From IMG/VR virus record IMGVR_UViG_3300047557_002442, positions 37,220-101,219 of that record: DNA of 64,000 nucleotides; one strand, 5' to 3'. Position numbers and translations under genes: made by a program. The notes beneath the pieces were generated by a model. It searched no databases, was not told the origin of the DNA, and saw only the letters and a list, made by a program, of their open reading frames with translations. This DNA comes from a virus. Below are positions 1 through 8,070 of this stretch, piece by piece (the stretch's first letter is position 1; each line of letters starts with the position of its first letter).

Positions 1-287
1 AGTGGTATTGTGTCAGGCATTCTACCCTTGAGAATATCGGGTTTATTAGCTACATAATCTTCACACATTAAGTGTACTTTAGTACCTCTTGATGCTGCTT
101 GATTTTTAACCTTATTGGCTTCTTCTGTACCAACTCTCTTAACCCATTCATCGATACCCTCTTTACTGAGTGAAGACAAAACGGATGTGACAGAGGGATA
201 TAGATCGTTGTCTACTTTGTAGAAACGTTTGCCATCTATCATCTGAGCATCCAACTCAGTGACTTCTAGCGGATGATGTATAAACAT
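1..287 (-). CDS. Partial PD-(D/E)XK nuclease-like protein (C-terminus outside window)
   Basis: Only the first 95 residues are visible; the gene runs off the left edge of the window. ATG is at 287, four bases after the stop of the upstream gene. The visible part contains YPSVTSVLS, then W-KRVG-EEAN, then RGTKVH about residue 73. This matches the N-terminal signature of the RecB-like exonuclease family found in T4-like cyanophages. The catalytic D/E-x-K part would lie beyond the edge, so activity cannot be judged. Family assignment is from memory of the motif order. Confidence 0.6.
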   Translation of the reverse strand, partial: MFIHHPLEVTELDAQMIDGKRFYKVDNDLYPSVTSVLSSLSKEGIDEWVKRVGTEEANKVKNQAASRGTKVHLMCEDYVANKPDILKGRMPDTIP

Positions 288-290
288 AAT

Positions 291-530
291 TTAGTAATCT
301 TTGATGGTATTGTTACCGCCAACCTTTTTCTTCATGTGCTTAAGTAGATCTTTGAATCCGGATGATGGTGTTCTTACACCTGCTGTAATTGGATCTACGC
401 ATCCTGGTACAGTTAGCATAACACGTTCAAGGTGGGGATTGTCGAGTTTGAATTGATCAAGCTCAGCAATCTTCATTATGTGTTCCTCTATCTCGCCAGT
501 GCTTGTATTACGAAATTCATATGTAGGCAT
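291..530 (-). CDS. Small conserved T4-like phage protein, FmdB-like start without zinc cysteines
   Basis: 79 aa. It begins MPTYEFRN, like FmdB-type zinc-ribbon proteins, but has a single cysteine (about residue 44), so no zinc ribbon can form. Short proteins with this start and a lysine-rich C-terminus are common in T4-like marine phages. Its ATG overlaps the TAA of the 43-codon gene upstream (TAATG), which suggests translational coupling. Function unknown. Confidence 0.65.
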   Translation of the reverse strand: MPTYEFRNTSTGEIEEHIMKIAELDQFKLDNPHLERVMLTVPGCVDPITAGVRTPSSGFKDLLKHMKKKVGGNNTIKDY

Positions 531-661
531 TATCTATTCTTCTTTATTTTGTCAACAACCTGTCGCTCATAATGCCTACGTCTGCTCCAAACAAAGTTAG
601 TCATATTGACCAAGCCTGTCTCAATTAAATCCATAATAATGTTATGCCAAAAGTAGTACAT
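530..661 (-). CDS. 43-aa hypothetical protein
   Basis: A short open frame starting MYYFWHN. It is supported by perfect overlaps at both ends: its ATG overlaps the TGA of the upstream gene (TGATG) and its TAA overlaps the ATG of the downstream gene (TAATG). It ends in a basic stretch (RRRHYERQ). No recognised domain; the gene call rests on the couplings and on filling an otherwise empty 130-bp gap. Confidence 0.55.
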   Translation of the reverse strand: MYYFWHNIIMDLIETGLVNMTNFVWSRRRHYERQVVDKIKKNR

Positions 662-834
662 CAAATAAGGTCCTCGTAGGTTAGTAGTTTCGTTGGGTTT
701 TTAGATCTTAAAATGTTAATTAGCGGTTTTATTTTTTTGTTCTCATAAAGCATCTTGGTTTTTCTTGATACATGTGTTGAATATTCTACTTCTTGGTATT
801 TTGGATCAGAATGCTTTTTAAGTGATTTGCTCAT
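661..834 (-). CDS. 57-aa basic hypothetical protein
   Basis: The frame is open further upstream inside the preceding gene, but the ATG at 834 (MSKSLKKHSD), one base after the preceding TGA, is the likely start. The protein is lysine-rich throughout and ends TYEDLI. Its TGA overlaps the next ATG. No recognised family. Confidence 0.55.
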   Translation of the reverse strand: MSKSLKKHSDPKYQEVEYSTHVSRKTKMLYENKKIKPLINILRSKNPTKLLTYEDLI

Positions 835-835
835 T

Positions 836-1261
836 TCAAGTCTCTTGCTCCTCTGGGTAGTCATCGGGAAAGGCCTTTTTAGCAATTTTGGCCGATATCT
901 TCTTAAAGGGTAGCTTTTTATCTTTGATATGACATAAGAGTACAGCATCGTTCTTATCAATAGACTCAAGCAATTGTATAAACAACATCTCACGTTTTAC
1001 TTTGCTAAGGTTAGGATTACCACCTTCAACAAAAAGATACAACTTCCTCATTTCGGATAACAATCTTCCTTCAAGATCGAGGAATTCACATGGTTTGTAT
1101 GGAGGGGTACCACTAGGTAGCATGAATTTAATGCCTGGGTGGAAAGCATATTGTAATAGTTGTCGAACAACAGGATTGCTCTTACGTAGTCCGTCAATTA
1201 TTGCGTCTTCAGTTTCAAGTTCAGATATTTGTTTCAGTATTGTGTACAGCGTTATTTTCAT
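836..1261 (-). CDS. Conserved T4-like phage protein (DUF6433-like)
   Basis: 141 aa. The pattern of a short helical N-terminus, a central PSGTPPYKP motif (about residues 50-58), then LYLFVEGGNPNLS and KREMLFIQLLE matches a family recurrent in T4-like cyanophages and pelagiphages near replication genes (DUF6433 as I recall it). No catalytic motif is evident. It starts right at the end of the RNase H gene and probably shares its transcript. Function unknown. Confidence 0.6.
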   Translation of the reverse strand: MKITLYTILKQISELETEDAIIDGLRKSNPVVRQLLQYAFHPGIKFMLPSGTPPYKPCEFLDLEGRLLSEMRKLYLFVEGGNPNLSKVKREMLFIQLLESIDKNDAVLLCHIKDKKLPFKKISAKIAKKAFPDDYPEEQET

Positions 1262-2112
1262 TAAAATTCACCAATATGTTCCATAAGCATTTTAAGTTTG
1301 TGTTTTACAAAGAAATTGAACAATTTGTCTCTTGTCTTACCTTGCTGGGATTCGTACTGTTCAAGTACTTTGTCTTGGATATCTTCAGGTATGAAGGTTA
1401 GATCAATCAACTGCTCATTTCTGTTCCAGTTCCGTAATAACTCACCTGTAAAGAATTCTTTTGGTTTTTGTATGTTAGCATACTTCTCAGGCTTAACCGG
1501 TCGTTGGCGTTCACCACTAACAAACACATCATCCTTTGATAGAATATTTGGAATTCCATCACCACGATCGCCCTTCAATATCAACTCTCTTGTAAATTTG
1601 ATAGGGTCTTCGTGTTTGATAAACTTCTTTCTAACAGGATCAAACTGCTGTACATTACCAAACACATGGAGCTGTACAAAGTCTTTATCACCTGATAGAA
1701 TAACTATCTTCTCACCAGTATTTAGCATTTGCCCATACTTTATTGTCAATGTACCAATCACGTCATCTGCTTCGGCACCCTCAACTTGAATTACTCTATA
1801 TGGAAAGTTATCTCTAAGATCATCGCGAATAGTATTCAAACAATTGAATATTTCAACCCAGTTTAATTCTGATTGTTCCCTGGATTTTTTACGGTTTGCT
1901 TTGTAGTATGGGAAAACTTGTTTGCGCCAGACATGTTTATCATCACAGCATATTACAAGTTCACCATAATCTTTGAATTTGGTTTTGAGGGATCGAATGG
2001 TATTGAGTACCATGTGACGAAGAATATCTTCGTTTATGTCGACATCAGTGTGGTTGCCAAGTTGTGCCATCAAGTTTGATATGCACACCTGGTTAAAGTC
2101 AAGGAGTATCAT
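1261..2112 (-). CDS. rnh: RNase H / 5'-3' flap exonuclease (T4 Rnh-like)
   Basis: 283 aa, close to the 305 aa of T4 RNase H, which removes RNA primers and flaps during lagging-strand synthesis. FEN/PIN-family acidic residues are visible in order: LLDFNQV at the N-terminus, CDDKHVWRKQ with the following YYKANRKK arch region, EGAEADDVIGTL near residue 117, and LSGDKDFVQL near residue 143. A short C-terminal extension is lysine-rich. Primase, helicase and UvsX are encoded in the same window. Confidence 0.9.
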   Translation of the reverse strand: MILLDFNQVCISNLMAQLGNHTDVDINEDILRHMVLNTIRSLKTKFKDYGELVICCDDKHVWRKQVFPYYKANRKKSREQSELNWVEIFNCLNTIRDDLRDNFPYRVIQVEGAEADDVIGTLTIKYGQMLNTGEKIVILSGDKDFVQLHVFGNVQQFDPVRKKFIKHEDPIKFTRELILKGDRGDGIPNILSKDDVFVSGERQRPVKPEKYANIQKPKEFFTGELLRNWNRNEQLIDLTFIPEDIQDKVLEQYESQQGKTRDKLFNFFVKHKLKMLMEHIGEF

Positions 2113-2121
2113 TTTAAAGTA

Positions 2122-2724
2122 TTATAAAGTAATCTTATCTTTATTTAGTTGTGTTATTCGAACGTGTTGTGCAAGTATATGCATCAGAGCTTGATGACAA
2201 TCTTCAACAACCCCATAATTATTCACGTCTACATGTAATGTAACATCAGCAAGACTTGAAGCTTTACCGCCATCAAACCCAACAAATGCAATACTACGCA
2301 TACTACTAATCTTTGCATACTCTAATGCTTTGATAATGTTTGCTGAATTGCCACTTGATGATATAACAATTAATACGTCATTAGGATCAGCAAACATTTC
2401 TAATTGGTAAGAGAATATACTGTCGTAATTAATGTCATTAGCAATTGCTGTTATTGTTGCGGTACTTGATGGTAATGACACAATCTTAGGACGTTTGTCT
2501 GTATCACAGTATATACATTTGGAATGGTCACAAAGGAAGTGATCACTTATAGCAGCTGATCCTCCATTACCACAAACATATATGGTATCTCTATATTTCA
2601 AAGCATCTTGTATTAATTCAACTGCCTTCTCTAGTTGTAGTCTATCAACAGATTCTAAACCACGAGCAATTGCAGTACTATACCAATCAATGTACTCTCC
2701 AATATCTTTTTTATCTGTTGTCAT
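2122..2724 (-). CDS. gmhA: SIS-domain phosphoheptose (sedoheptulose-7-phosphate) isomerase
   Basis: 200 aa, typical GmhA length. The SIS fold shows CGNGGSAAISDHF (about residues 51-63) and the phosphosugar-binding SSSGNS motif, followed by the C-terminal EDCHQALMHILAQ helix with the conserved metal/catalytic histidine. GmhA converts sedoheptulose 7-phosphate to D-glycero-D-manno-heptose 7-phosphate. The next gene in the operon is a heptose kinase-like GHMP enzyme, and the two overlap by 14 bp, so sequential pathway steps are likely. Confidence 0.88.
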   Translation of the reverse strand: MTTDKKDIGEYIDWYSTAIARGLESVDRLQLEKAVELIQDALKYRDTIYVCGNGGSAAISDHFLCDHSKCIYCDTDKRPKIVSLPSSTATITAIANDINYDSIFSYQLEMFADPNDVLIVISSSGNSANIIKALEYAKISSMRSIAFVGFDGGKASSLADVTLHVDVNNYGVVEDCHQALMHILAQHVRITQLNKDKITL

Positions 2725-3697
2725 ATACTACTTCACTTCCGCTATCGGTAAAATTAAATTTGAAGTGCTTGAGACCCATTTGCTCCATTCTCTGTATAAC
2801 CTTATACTGTTTAGACAAAGGTACATAAAGAAGTAGAAAGCCTCCACCACCTGCTCCAGCTATTTTACCACCCAACGCTCCATAAGTCAACGCCTCCCAA
2901 TACCATTCGTCAATGCTACTATTAGTAATATTTGATGAGAGCCCTTTCTTCAATGCCCATGCCTGACCAAGCAAATATCCAAAGTCGTCTACCTTTCCTG
3001 CATAAAGGGATTTTAGAGCTTGTCGACCATAGGAGATCATTCTTTGTACTTTATCCACCATATAGGAATCTGACTTCATATTATCGCTCTGCTCAGATAA
3101 AATATCAGATGCATTACGTTTTACACCAGTATAGAATAAAAGTAGGTTGTTATTCAGCTGATGTAATACATCACCCGAAATCGTAACTGGACTTACGTCA
3201 ACATGCTCGGGAGTGAATGTATAAGAGTTGAATCCTCCAAACGCTGCTGCATATTGATCTTGTTTACCAATTGGCTCATTACATTTGCTTATTTCAATAT
3301 CACATGCCGCCTCAGCCAAATCATATTTTGTTATTGGTACATCTTTTAATCTAGCCAATGCATTCAATAAACCGACAGTGTATGTTGAAGAGGATCCTAG
3401 ACCTGTTCCTTTTGTTGGAATCTGTGCATACGACGAAATCTCTATATTGGACTTTACACCCATCATCTTCAATGCTTCACGTACACGGTCATGCTTCAAG
3501 TCCCCAACCTTATCAACATGTTCAATTTCACTGTATACAAGTCTTATTCCAGGATATGATGTTTCACATACAGCTGTATGCATATATTGATCAATTGTTG
3601 TGGATAGGCAAAAACCTGGCTGCTGGTTATAGTATGCAGCCAGGTCACTACCACCTCCAAAGAAGCTTAATCTTAGTGGTGTCTTAACAAGAATCAT
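2711..3697 (-). CDS. hddA: GHMP-family D-glycero-D-manno-heptose 7-phosphate kinase-like protein
   Basis: 328 aa, the usual HddA length. TPLRLSFFGGGSDL at the N-terminus is the HddA-type substrate motif. The GHMP ATP-binding motif KGTGLGSSSTY is near residue 95 and the C-terminal glycine-rich GGKIAGAGGGGF loop is near residue 275. Expected reaction: phosphorylation of heptose 7-phosphate at C1. It overlaps gmhA downstream and abuts the glycosyltransferase gene upstream (shared boundary at 3697). Substrate is inferred from context; other sugar kinases of the family are possible. Confidence 0.82.
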   Translation of the reverse strand: MILVKTPLRLSFFGGGSDLAAYYNQQPGFCLSTTIDQYMHTAVCETSYPGIRLVYSEIEHVDKVGDLKHDRVREALKMMGVKSNIEISSYAQIPTKGTGLGSSSTYTVGLLNALARLKDVPITKYDLAEAACDIEISKCNEPIGKQDQYAAAFGGFNSYTFTPEHVDVSPVTISGDVLHQLNNNLLLFYTGVKRNASDILSEQSDNMKSDSYMVDKVQRMISYGRQALKSLYAGKVDDFGYLLGQAWALKKGLSSNITNSSIDEWYWEALTYGALGGKIAGAGGGGFLLLYVPLSKQYKVIQRMEQMGLKHFKFNFTDSGSEVVYDNR

Positions 3698-4692
3698 TAT
3701 ATTGTCTTATATGTGAATACTGGACCACTAACTATCTTGCGAGACTTTTCATCCGGATACTGAACTTTCAATGTACTTAACAAGTCAGTCCATTGTTGAG
3801 TAATCTTAGTCCAGTTATATCTTGAATCAGCATATGCTTTAACAAACTTCAAATAATCTTGAACCGGCTCTTGATGTACAACACTTATAGCATTATCAAG
3901 TGCTTGGTAGAATATATTAGCATGTTCTTGAGGATTATCAGATCCTTGATACTGGAATGTTAATCCACCGGATGTATCAGACAATCCTGCACGATTCGGG
4001 TGAACACATAACAATCCTGCTGACATAGCTTCAATCAGGCTACGACTATTACATTCTTGCCATATAGATGGGTATGCAAAGATGTGTGCATCTTGTAAAG
4101 CTTCTCGTACCTTATCATTTGTAGCAAAGCCATGATAGTTAATCTTAGGATGATTACGGCAACGTTCATATAATTCTTCAAACTGTGCATCAGCATCGTC
4201 CCAACCATAAATCTTATAGCTTGAGAATACATCTAAAACTATATTGTCATATTTCTCACACAATTTTTCAAACACAGGAATAAGCAATGCTAGTCCTCGT
4301 TGAGGTGTTGATGTGTATATGAGACGGATTTCATCTTTTGATTTCTCTTTGGCAGGGATTGGGTCAATAGCTGTTTCAATAACCGCTACATTTGGATCAT
4401 ATGGTACTCCTAAGAAGTTCTGGTATTGCTGATACTGCCATTGACCACAGAATACAATCTTCTGGAATCTACTACGACTATTAGGATCTTTTAGATGATT
4501 GGTTTCAGGATCGTGTGGTAAGTCATGGACCCAATAAACACGAATCTTCTCAGGATCTAAATCACGTACACGTGAGCAAATGATTTGAAATTCATCAGCC
4601 ACTCCTTCAGGCAGTCTTTCAGCAAGACCACGTTTCATCAACTCAGTACCACCTTGCGAGTTTTTAGATATTTCATTTTCTTCGAATGCCAT
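3697..4692 (-). CDS. Glycosyltransferase (GT4-like)
   Basis: 331 aa, no membrane segment. The C-terminal half has a GT-B fold signature: IRLIYTSTPQRGLALLIPVF, then KINYHGFATNDKVREAL, then PSIWQECNSRSLIEAMSAGLL, which matches the E-x7-E motif that binds the nucleotide-sugar donor. The N-terminus has the NSQGGTELM motif frequent in phage and bacterial glycan transferases. It sits between the epimerase and the heptose kinase, so it probably transfers a sugar made by this cassette onto DNA, a virion protein or host glycan (acceptor unknown). Confidence 0.8.
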   Translation of the reverse strand: MAFEENEISKNSQGGTELMKRGLAERLPEGVADEFQIICSRVRDLDPEKIRVYWVHDLPHDPETNHLKDPNSRSRFQKIVFCGQWQYQQYQNFLGVPYDPNVAVIETAIDPIPAKEKSKDEIRLIYTSTPQRGLALLIPVFEKLCEKYDNIVLDVFSSYKIYGWDDADAQFEELYERCRNHPKINYHGFATNDKVREALQDAHIFAYPSIWQECNSRSLIEAMSAGLLCVHPNRAGLSDTSGGLTFQYQGSDNPQEHANIFYQALDNAISVVHQEPVQDYLKFVKAYADSRYNWTKITQQWTDLLSTLKVQYPDEKSRKIVSGPVFTYKTI

Positions 4693-5669
4693 TATTTTGT
4701 TTCCTCTTTTTTATAAACATACCAATCCCATGCAGCTTTAATCATATCCTCTAAGATTTCATCATACTCGAATCCTGTTTCTTCAATAAACTTAGATGGA
4801 TTACATAATAAAATAGCTGGATCGCCTGGTCTTGGATTACCAATATCATATGGGACGTCAATCCCAATCACGTCTTCAAAAGTCTTTATTAACTCTAATA
4901 CCGATGTACCTCTCATTGTTCCCATGTTGAATGTATGATGACCTTTATTTGTCTTCATATAATCAACTGCGTGGAAGTGAGCTTTACAAATATCATTTAC
5001 ACTAATATAGTCACGGACTGCTGTACCGTCTGGGGTATCCCATTCCATACCATACACGGTAAGTGGGTTGCCCGTATAAGCAGCTTCCATGATTCGTGGA
5101 ATAATATGTGGGTAGTTCAATGGTTGGCCAACATCACCATAAGATCCAGCTACACAGAAATATCTGAATACCGTTGATGTGATACCTTTCTCATACAGCT
5201 CACCAAGAACAATTTCTGCCAAGAATTTACTACGGCCATATGGATTTGGTGAAGCCTTTGGTGATGATTCAGTAAGATAGCTTGTCGATGGATCATATAC
5301 AGCTGCTGTGCTTGAGAATACAATATGACCATCACGTTCAGCCCAGCCATGCTTCAATAAGTTACGTAACATGGCAGATGTGTTACCAACATTATTTTGA
5401 TAAAACTCAAAGGGATCTTCTACGCTAAGGGGAACAGATGCTGACCCACCTAGATGAAACACAGTCCTAATATTATATCGTTCACATATAACAGCAAAAT
5501 GTGGATCCTCATATCCACATGCAAGCGGTAAATCAACATATTGCTGTTTATCACCTGGCTTATACGCTCTATCACAACCTAATACGTTATATCCACGATC
5601 CTTACAGTGCTTAGCTAACACCGATCCGATGTATCCTGCTGACCCTGTTATAGCTATCCAATCAGCCAT
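4692..5669 (-). CDS. NAD-dependent sugar epimerase (UDP-glucose 4-epimerase-like, SDR family)
   Basis: 325 aa from the ATG at 5669, chosen because MADWIAITGSAGYIGS begins the Rossmann fold immediately; the frame is open upstream into the previous gene. Features: NAD-binding GSAGYIGS, the SSTAAVYD strand with catalytic Ser, YGRSKFLAE with catalytic Tyr-x3-Lys, and R-DYISVNDIC typical of GalE-type extended SDRs. Likely interconverts NDP-hexoses for the adjacent glycosyltransferase. Starts 8 bp inside the upstream cytidylyltransferase gene. Confidence 0.85.
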   Translation of the reverse strand: MADWIAITGSAGYIGSVLAKHCKDRGYNVLGCDRAYKPGDKQQYVDLPLACGYEDPHFAVICERYNIRTVFHLGGSASVPLSVEDPFEFYQNNVGNTSAMLRNLLKHGWAERDGHIVFSSTAAVYDPSTSYLTESSPKASPNPYGRSKFLAEIVLGELYEKGITSTVFRYFCVAGSYGDVGQPLNYPHIIPRIMEAAYTGNPLTVYGMEWDTPDGTAVRDYISVNDICKAHFHAVDYMKTNKGHHTFNMGTMRGTSVLELIKTFEDVIGIDVPYDIGNPRPGDPAILLCNPSKFIEETGFEYDEILEDMIKAAWDWYVYKKEETK

Positions 5670-6108
5670 TATTTGCCTTCTCCAACTCTGCATCAAAAAT
5701 ACGTTTTCTCAACTCCGTTGAACTAAAGCTATGATCTCGTTTGTTATACCAAACTTTGATACCACGATCCTCACAAATGTTCTTACCGGTGAACGGTTGA
5801 TCCCGGTACTCCTCACCTATAACTCTAACATCAATGGGTAATAGCTTCAACAAATCTTCAAGATCAGCCTCTGTCTCATAAATATAAATCTCATCTATCA
5901 ATGAACATGCTTTGAGTTGAAGTTGTCTTTCAACAATGGTTTGAATTGGTTTATTTTTAAATGAACGATCCCTGGACGGATCAACTTGTAGACCTACAAT
6001 AAGATAGTCACACACTTGCTTCGCTTGTGTAAGCATGTCAATGTGACCTGCATGGAACAAATCAAATGTTGAGCAAGTGAACCCTACTCGTTTTTCATTA
6101 TCAATCAT
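5662..6108 (-). CDS. HxGH nucleotidyltransferase (RfaE-C/TagD-like)
   Basis: 148 aa. The start is STFDLFHAGHIDML, the HxGH signature of cytidylyltransferase-fold enzymes, and the C-terminus contains SSTELRKRI, a variant of the ISSTxxR motif. Size matches stand-alone RfaE C-terminal or glycerol-3-phosphate cytidylyltransferase domains. In this heptose-like cassette it would activate a sugar phosphate to an NDP-sugar (ADP- or CDP-), but the exact substrate is not visible. First gene of the overlapping cassette. Confidence 0.82.
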   Translation of the reverse strand: MIDNEKRVGFTCSTFDLFHAGHIDMLTQAKQVCDYLIVGLQVDPSRDRSFKNKPIQTIVERQLQLKACSLIDEIYIYETEADLEDLLKLLPIDVRVIGEEYRDQPFTGKNICEDRGIKVWYNKRDHSFSSTELRKRIFDAELEKANNG

Positions 6109-6377
6109 ACCAACAATCCCTCAATTCTTTTGATACTATCCCAACGGAACGATCTCCACTGTTGCTTCTCAAGATCGAAAACCGGAAGAATGTTTTCATT
6201 GACAGTACGTTGTTTATCAGTCTTTCTTTCGTACTGCTCAATCAAATCGCTCTTCAGTGAGCACTTCATCACTCGCTCTGTTCCATCTGTTTTAGTGAAG
6301 GTAATATTGAATGGTCCTGTTTGCAAAAGACCAATCAACCATGCACGCGATTCTTTATCATTAAATTCTACTGCCAT
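6105..6377 (-). CDS. Conserved T4-like phage protein, SH3-like (WYL_2/DUF2693-type)
   Basis: 90 aa from the ATG at 6377, chosen because GAGGAG lies about 10 bases upstream; an in-frame TTG further upstream has no ribosome-binding site. FTKTDGTERVMKCSL and LPVFDLEKQQWRSFRWDSI match the small beta-barrel family I know as WYL_2 (DUF2693), widespread in T4-like phages and of unknown role. Confidence 0.65.
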   Translation of the reverse strand: MAVEFNDKESRAWLIGLLQTGPFNITFTKTDGTERVMKCSLKSDLIEQYERKTDKQRTVNENILPVFDLEKQQWRSFRWDSIKRIEGLLV

Positions 6378-6395
6378 AATATATATACTCCTCAA

Positions 6396-6599
6396 TTATC
6401 GTTTAACGATTGTGTAAAATTCCTTAGCTAGTTTAAGTGTACGGTTGTTCACCTTGACGATATAGAATCGTTTACCTTCGATATCTTCCTCATTAACTAA
6501 ATCTCCAGTATAGGAGTTATCATTTACTTTGTTTTTAAAGTAAAGATTTCTTCTCACCTCATATGAGGGTCTTCTGCTATTTCTTGTTAGTACTTTCAT
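6396..6599 (-). CDS. 67-aa basic hypothetical protein
   Basis: Basic small protein (MKVLTRNSRRPSYEV start). It overlaps the upstream TM-protein gene by four bases (ATGA). No family recognised. Likely a cytoplasmic accessory early or middle protein. Confidence 0.5.
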   Translation of the reverse strand: MKVLTRNSRRPSYEVRRNLYFKNKVNDNSYTGDLVNEEDIEGKRFYIVKVNNRTLKLAKEFYTIVKR

Positions 6600-6889
6600 G
6601 TGAACTCTTTTTCCGACTTAATAACTATTTTGTCATCTGGTATTTTCCATCTTTTACAGATATCAGTCAACAGGTTATCGAAATTATTTGACTGTCCTAA
6701 GAATACTTCATCTATATCCCAAGCATAGTATGTTTTCTTATCAGATGTGTATTCAATATGTATTGGGAATACCCAATCCTGATCCATTTTCTGCATTTTT
6801 CTTATGTTAATGTATGCTTCAGTAAAGTTAAATACAAATGTGACGACCCACCAAACCACAAAAGCAACTATAGCCCATACAAATATCAT
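6596..6889 (-). CDS. Hypothetical protein with N-terminal transmembrane helix
   Basis: 97 aa with one hydrophobic helix at residues 2-20 (tryptophan-rich, IVAFVVWWVVTFVF), then a soluble domain. Probably an inner-membrane anchored protein. It overlaps the RuvC-like gene upstream by four bases. Function unknown. Confidence 0.55.
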   Translation of the reverse strand: MIFVWAIVAFVVWWVVTFVFNFTEAYINIRKMQKMDQDWVFPIHIEYTSDKKTYYAWDIDEVFLGQSNNFDNLLTDICKRWKIPDDKIVIKSEKEFT

Positions 6890-7446
6890 GGTTGTTCCTT
6901 TTCGTATCCTAATGCACCATACTTACAGACATAATAACTATCTATAATGTCAGATGATGGGTTCCACTGCTTTTCACTCAAAGAAAACAAACTTTTTATA
7001 TCCAGGTTATTTTCTTGGATGAATGCAGTCTGCATTAACTCCTTGTTTGCATTACCCTTTCCAGTTGCAATCTTCTTAATTACAGTTGGTGGTATTGTTT
7101 CGTACTGATAGTGATACTTGAATAAAAGATATTTTAAGATACCAGTATTTTCCGCTATATGAAAAACCCGGCCCGTTGAACCATAACTATAATCCTCAAT
7201 GAATACCTTTTCGATACGATATTCCATTAAGCATTTTATAAGCCACATCGAGATATTTTCATAACGCTCAACTTGGCTATTATAAGTGGGGTACATAACT
7301 CCACGAAACTGATCATTGTTGATCAATCTCTTAGCATTATCTGCCATATAGTGAAAAGTACAATGTTGTATACTGTATTCTTCACTACCATTAAAAACGC
7401 ACAGTGCTGGAGACGTTAATGATAAGTCAATTCCAGCAATAGCCAT
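6886..7446 (-). CDS. RuvC-like Holliday-junction resolvase
   Basis: 186 aa. RNase H-fold catalytic acids are visible in RuvC order: AGIDLSLTSPALCV (Asp6), VFIEDYSYGSTGR (Glu/Asp about residues 85-86), KGNANKE, and the C-terminal SSDIIDSYYV acidic pair. RuvC-type phage resolvases cut recombination and replication branches before packaging. T4 uses the unrelated endonuclease VII, so this may be the functional substitute (inference). Confidence 0.78.
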   Translation of the reverse strand: MAIAGIDLSLTSPALCVFNGSEEYSIQHCTFHYMADNAKRLINNDQFRGVMYPTYNSQVERYENISMWLIKCLMEYRIEKVFIEDYSYGSTGRVFHIAENTGILKYLLFKYHYQYETIPPTVIKKIATGKGNANKELMQTAFIQENNLDIKSLFSLSEKQWNPSSDIIDSYYVCKYGALGYEKEQP

Positions 7447-7448
7447 TC

Positions 7449-7646
7449 TTAATCTTCATCCTCATCATCTTCATCAATGATATCATCATAATCTTCCTCA
7501 GCGAATCCTTCATCTATATTGTAGCCACAAAACGGACAAAATACAATTTCTTGTTCAGGATAGTCCGTTGATGTTACTACAAATTCAGTATCACACCCTT
7601 CACAATATATTGGATCACCAGACAAATATTCTTCTAGTTGCACCAT
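7449..7646 (-). CDS. Zinc-ribbon protein with acidic tail
   Basis: 65 aa. CEGC and CPFC knuckles about 18 residues apart make a likely four-Cys zinc ribbon; the C-terminus is almost entirely Asp/Glu. It overlaps the thermonuclease gene by 13 bp. Possibly a small regulator or nucleic-acid mimic, but nothing identifies the target. Confidence 0.6.
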   Translation of the reverse strand: MVQLEEYLSGDPIYCEGCDTEFVVTSTDYPEQEIVFCPFCGYNIDEGFAEEDYDDIIDEDDEDED

Positions 7647-8053
7647 GACTGCTTTGCCTCCCCGTGATATGGACGTGCCAAGTTATTTTGAATAAGAAGT
7701 GCTGATAGTTTTTGACCATCAATAATTACGTCACCAAGTACTCTACCACCAAATTTGTCCCACTCCTTCAATTCGACTTGAACCCTTTTAGCATTGGCTA
7801 TTGCTTTCTTTGTAAAGTCTGTAGCCGCTTGACCTTTTTGAGCTTCCTTCTCACATTTAGCTCTTGGAGCTTTTTCTGGTGTATCTACACCTAACACTCT
7901 AATTTTCAGGGTCTTTCCAAGTTCTGGTGGTAAGAAACTAGCTTCGAATTCAACCGTGTCTCCATCAACTGCTCTTGTAATTTTCCAATCATGAGATTGT
8001 GCTTGTGTATTGATGCTCGTGACTAGCAAGAGCGTTGCTAAAAAATATTTCAT
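7634..8053 (-). CDS. Secreted thermonuclease (SNase family)
   Basis: 139 aa from the ATG at 8053, chosen because it has GAAAGG upstream and begins a signal peptide (MKYFLATLLLVTSINTQAQS). The staphylococcal-nuclease fold follows: VDGDTVEF, IRVLGVDTPEK with the calcium/catalytic Asp and Glu, and DKFGGRVLGDV with the second catalytic Arg. The signal peptide implies periplasmic or extracellular action, for example degrading competing or host DNA at lysis (inference). Confidence 0.82.
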   Translation of the reverse strand: MKYFLATLLLVTSINTQAQSHDWKITRAVDGDTVEFEASFLPPELGKTLKIRVLGVDTPEKAPRAKCEKEAQKGQAATDFTKKAIANAKRVQVELKEWDKFGGRVLGDVIIDGQKLSALLIQNNLARPYHGEAKQSWCN

Positions 8054-8070
8054 GGTTACCTTTCTTATTG

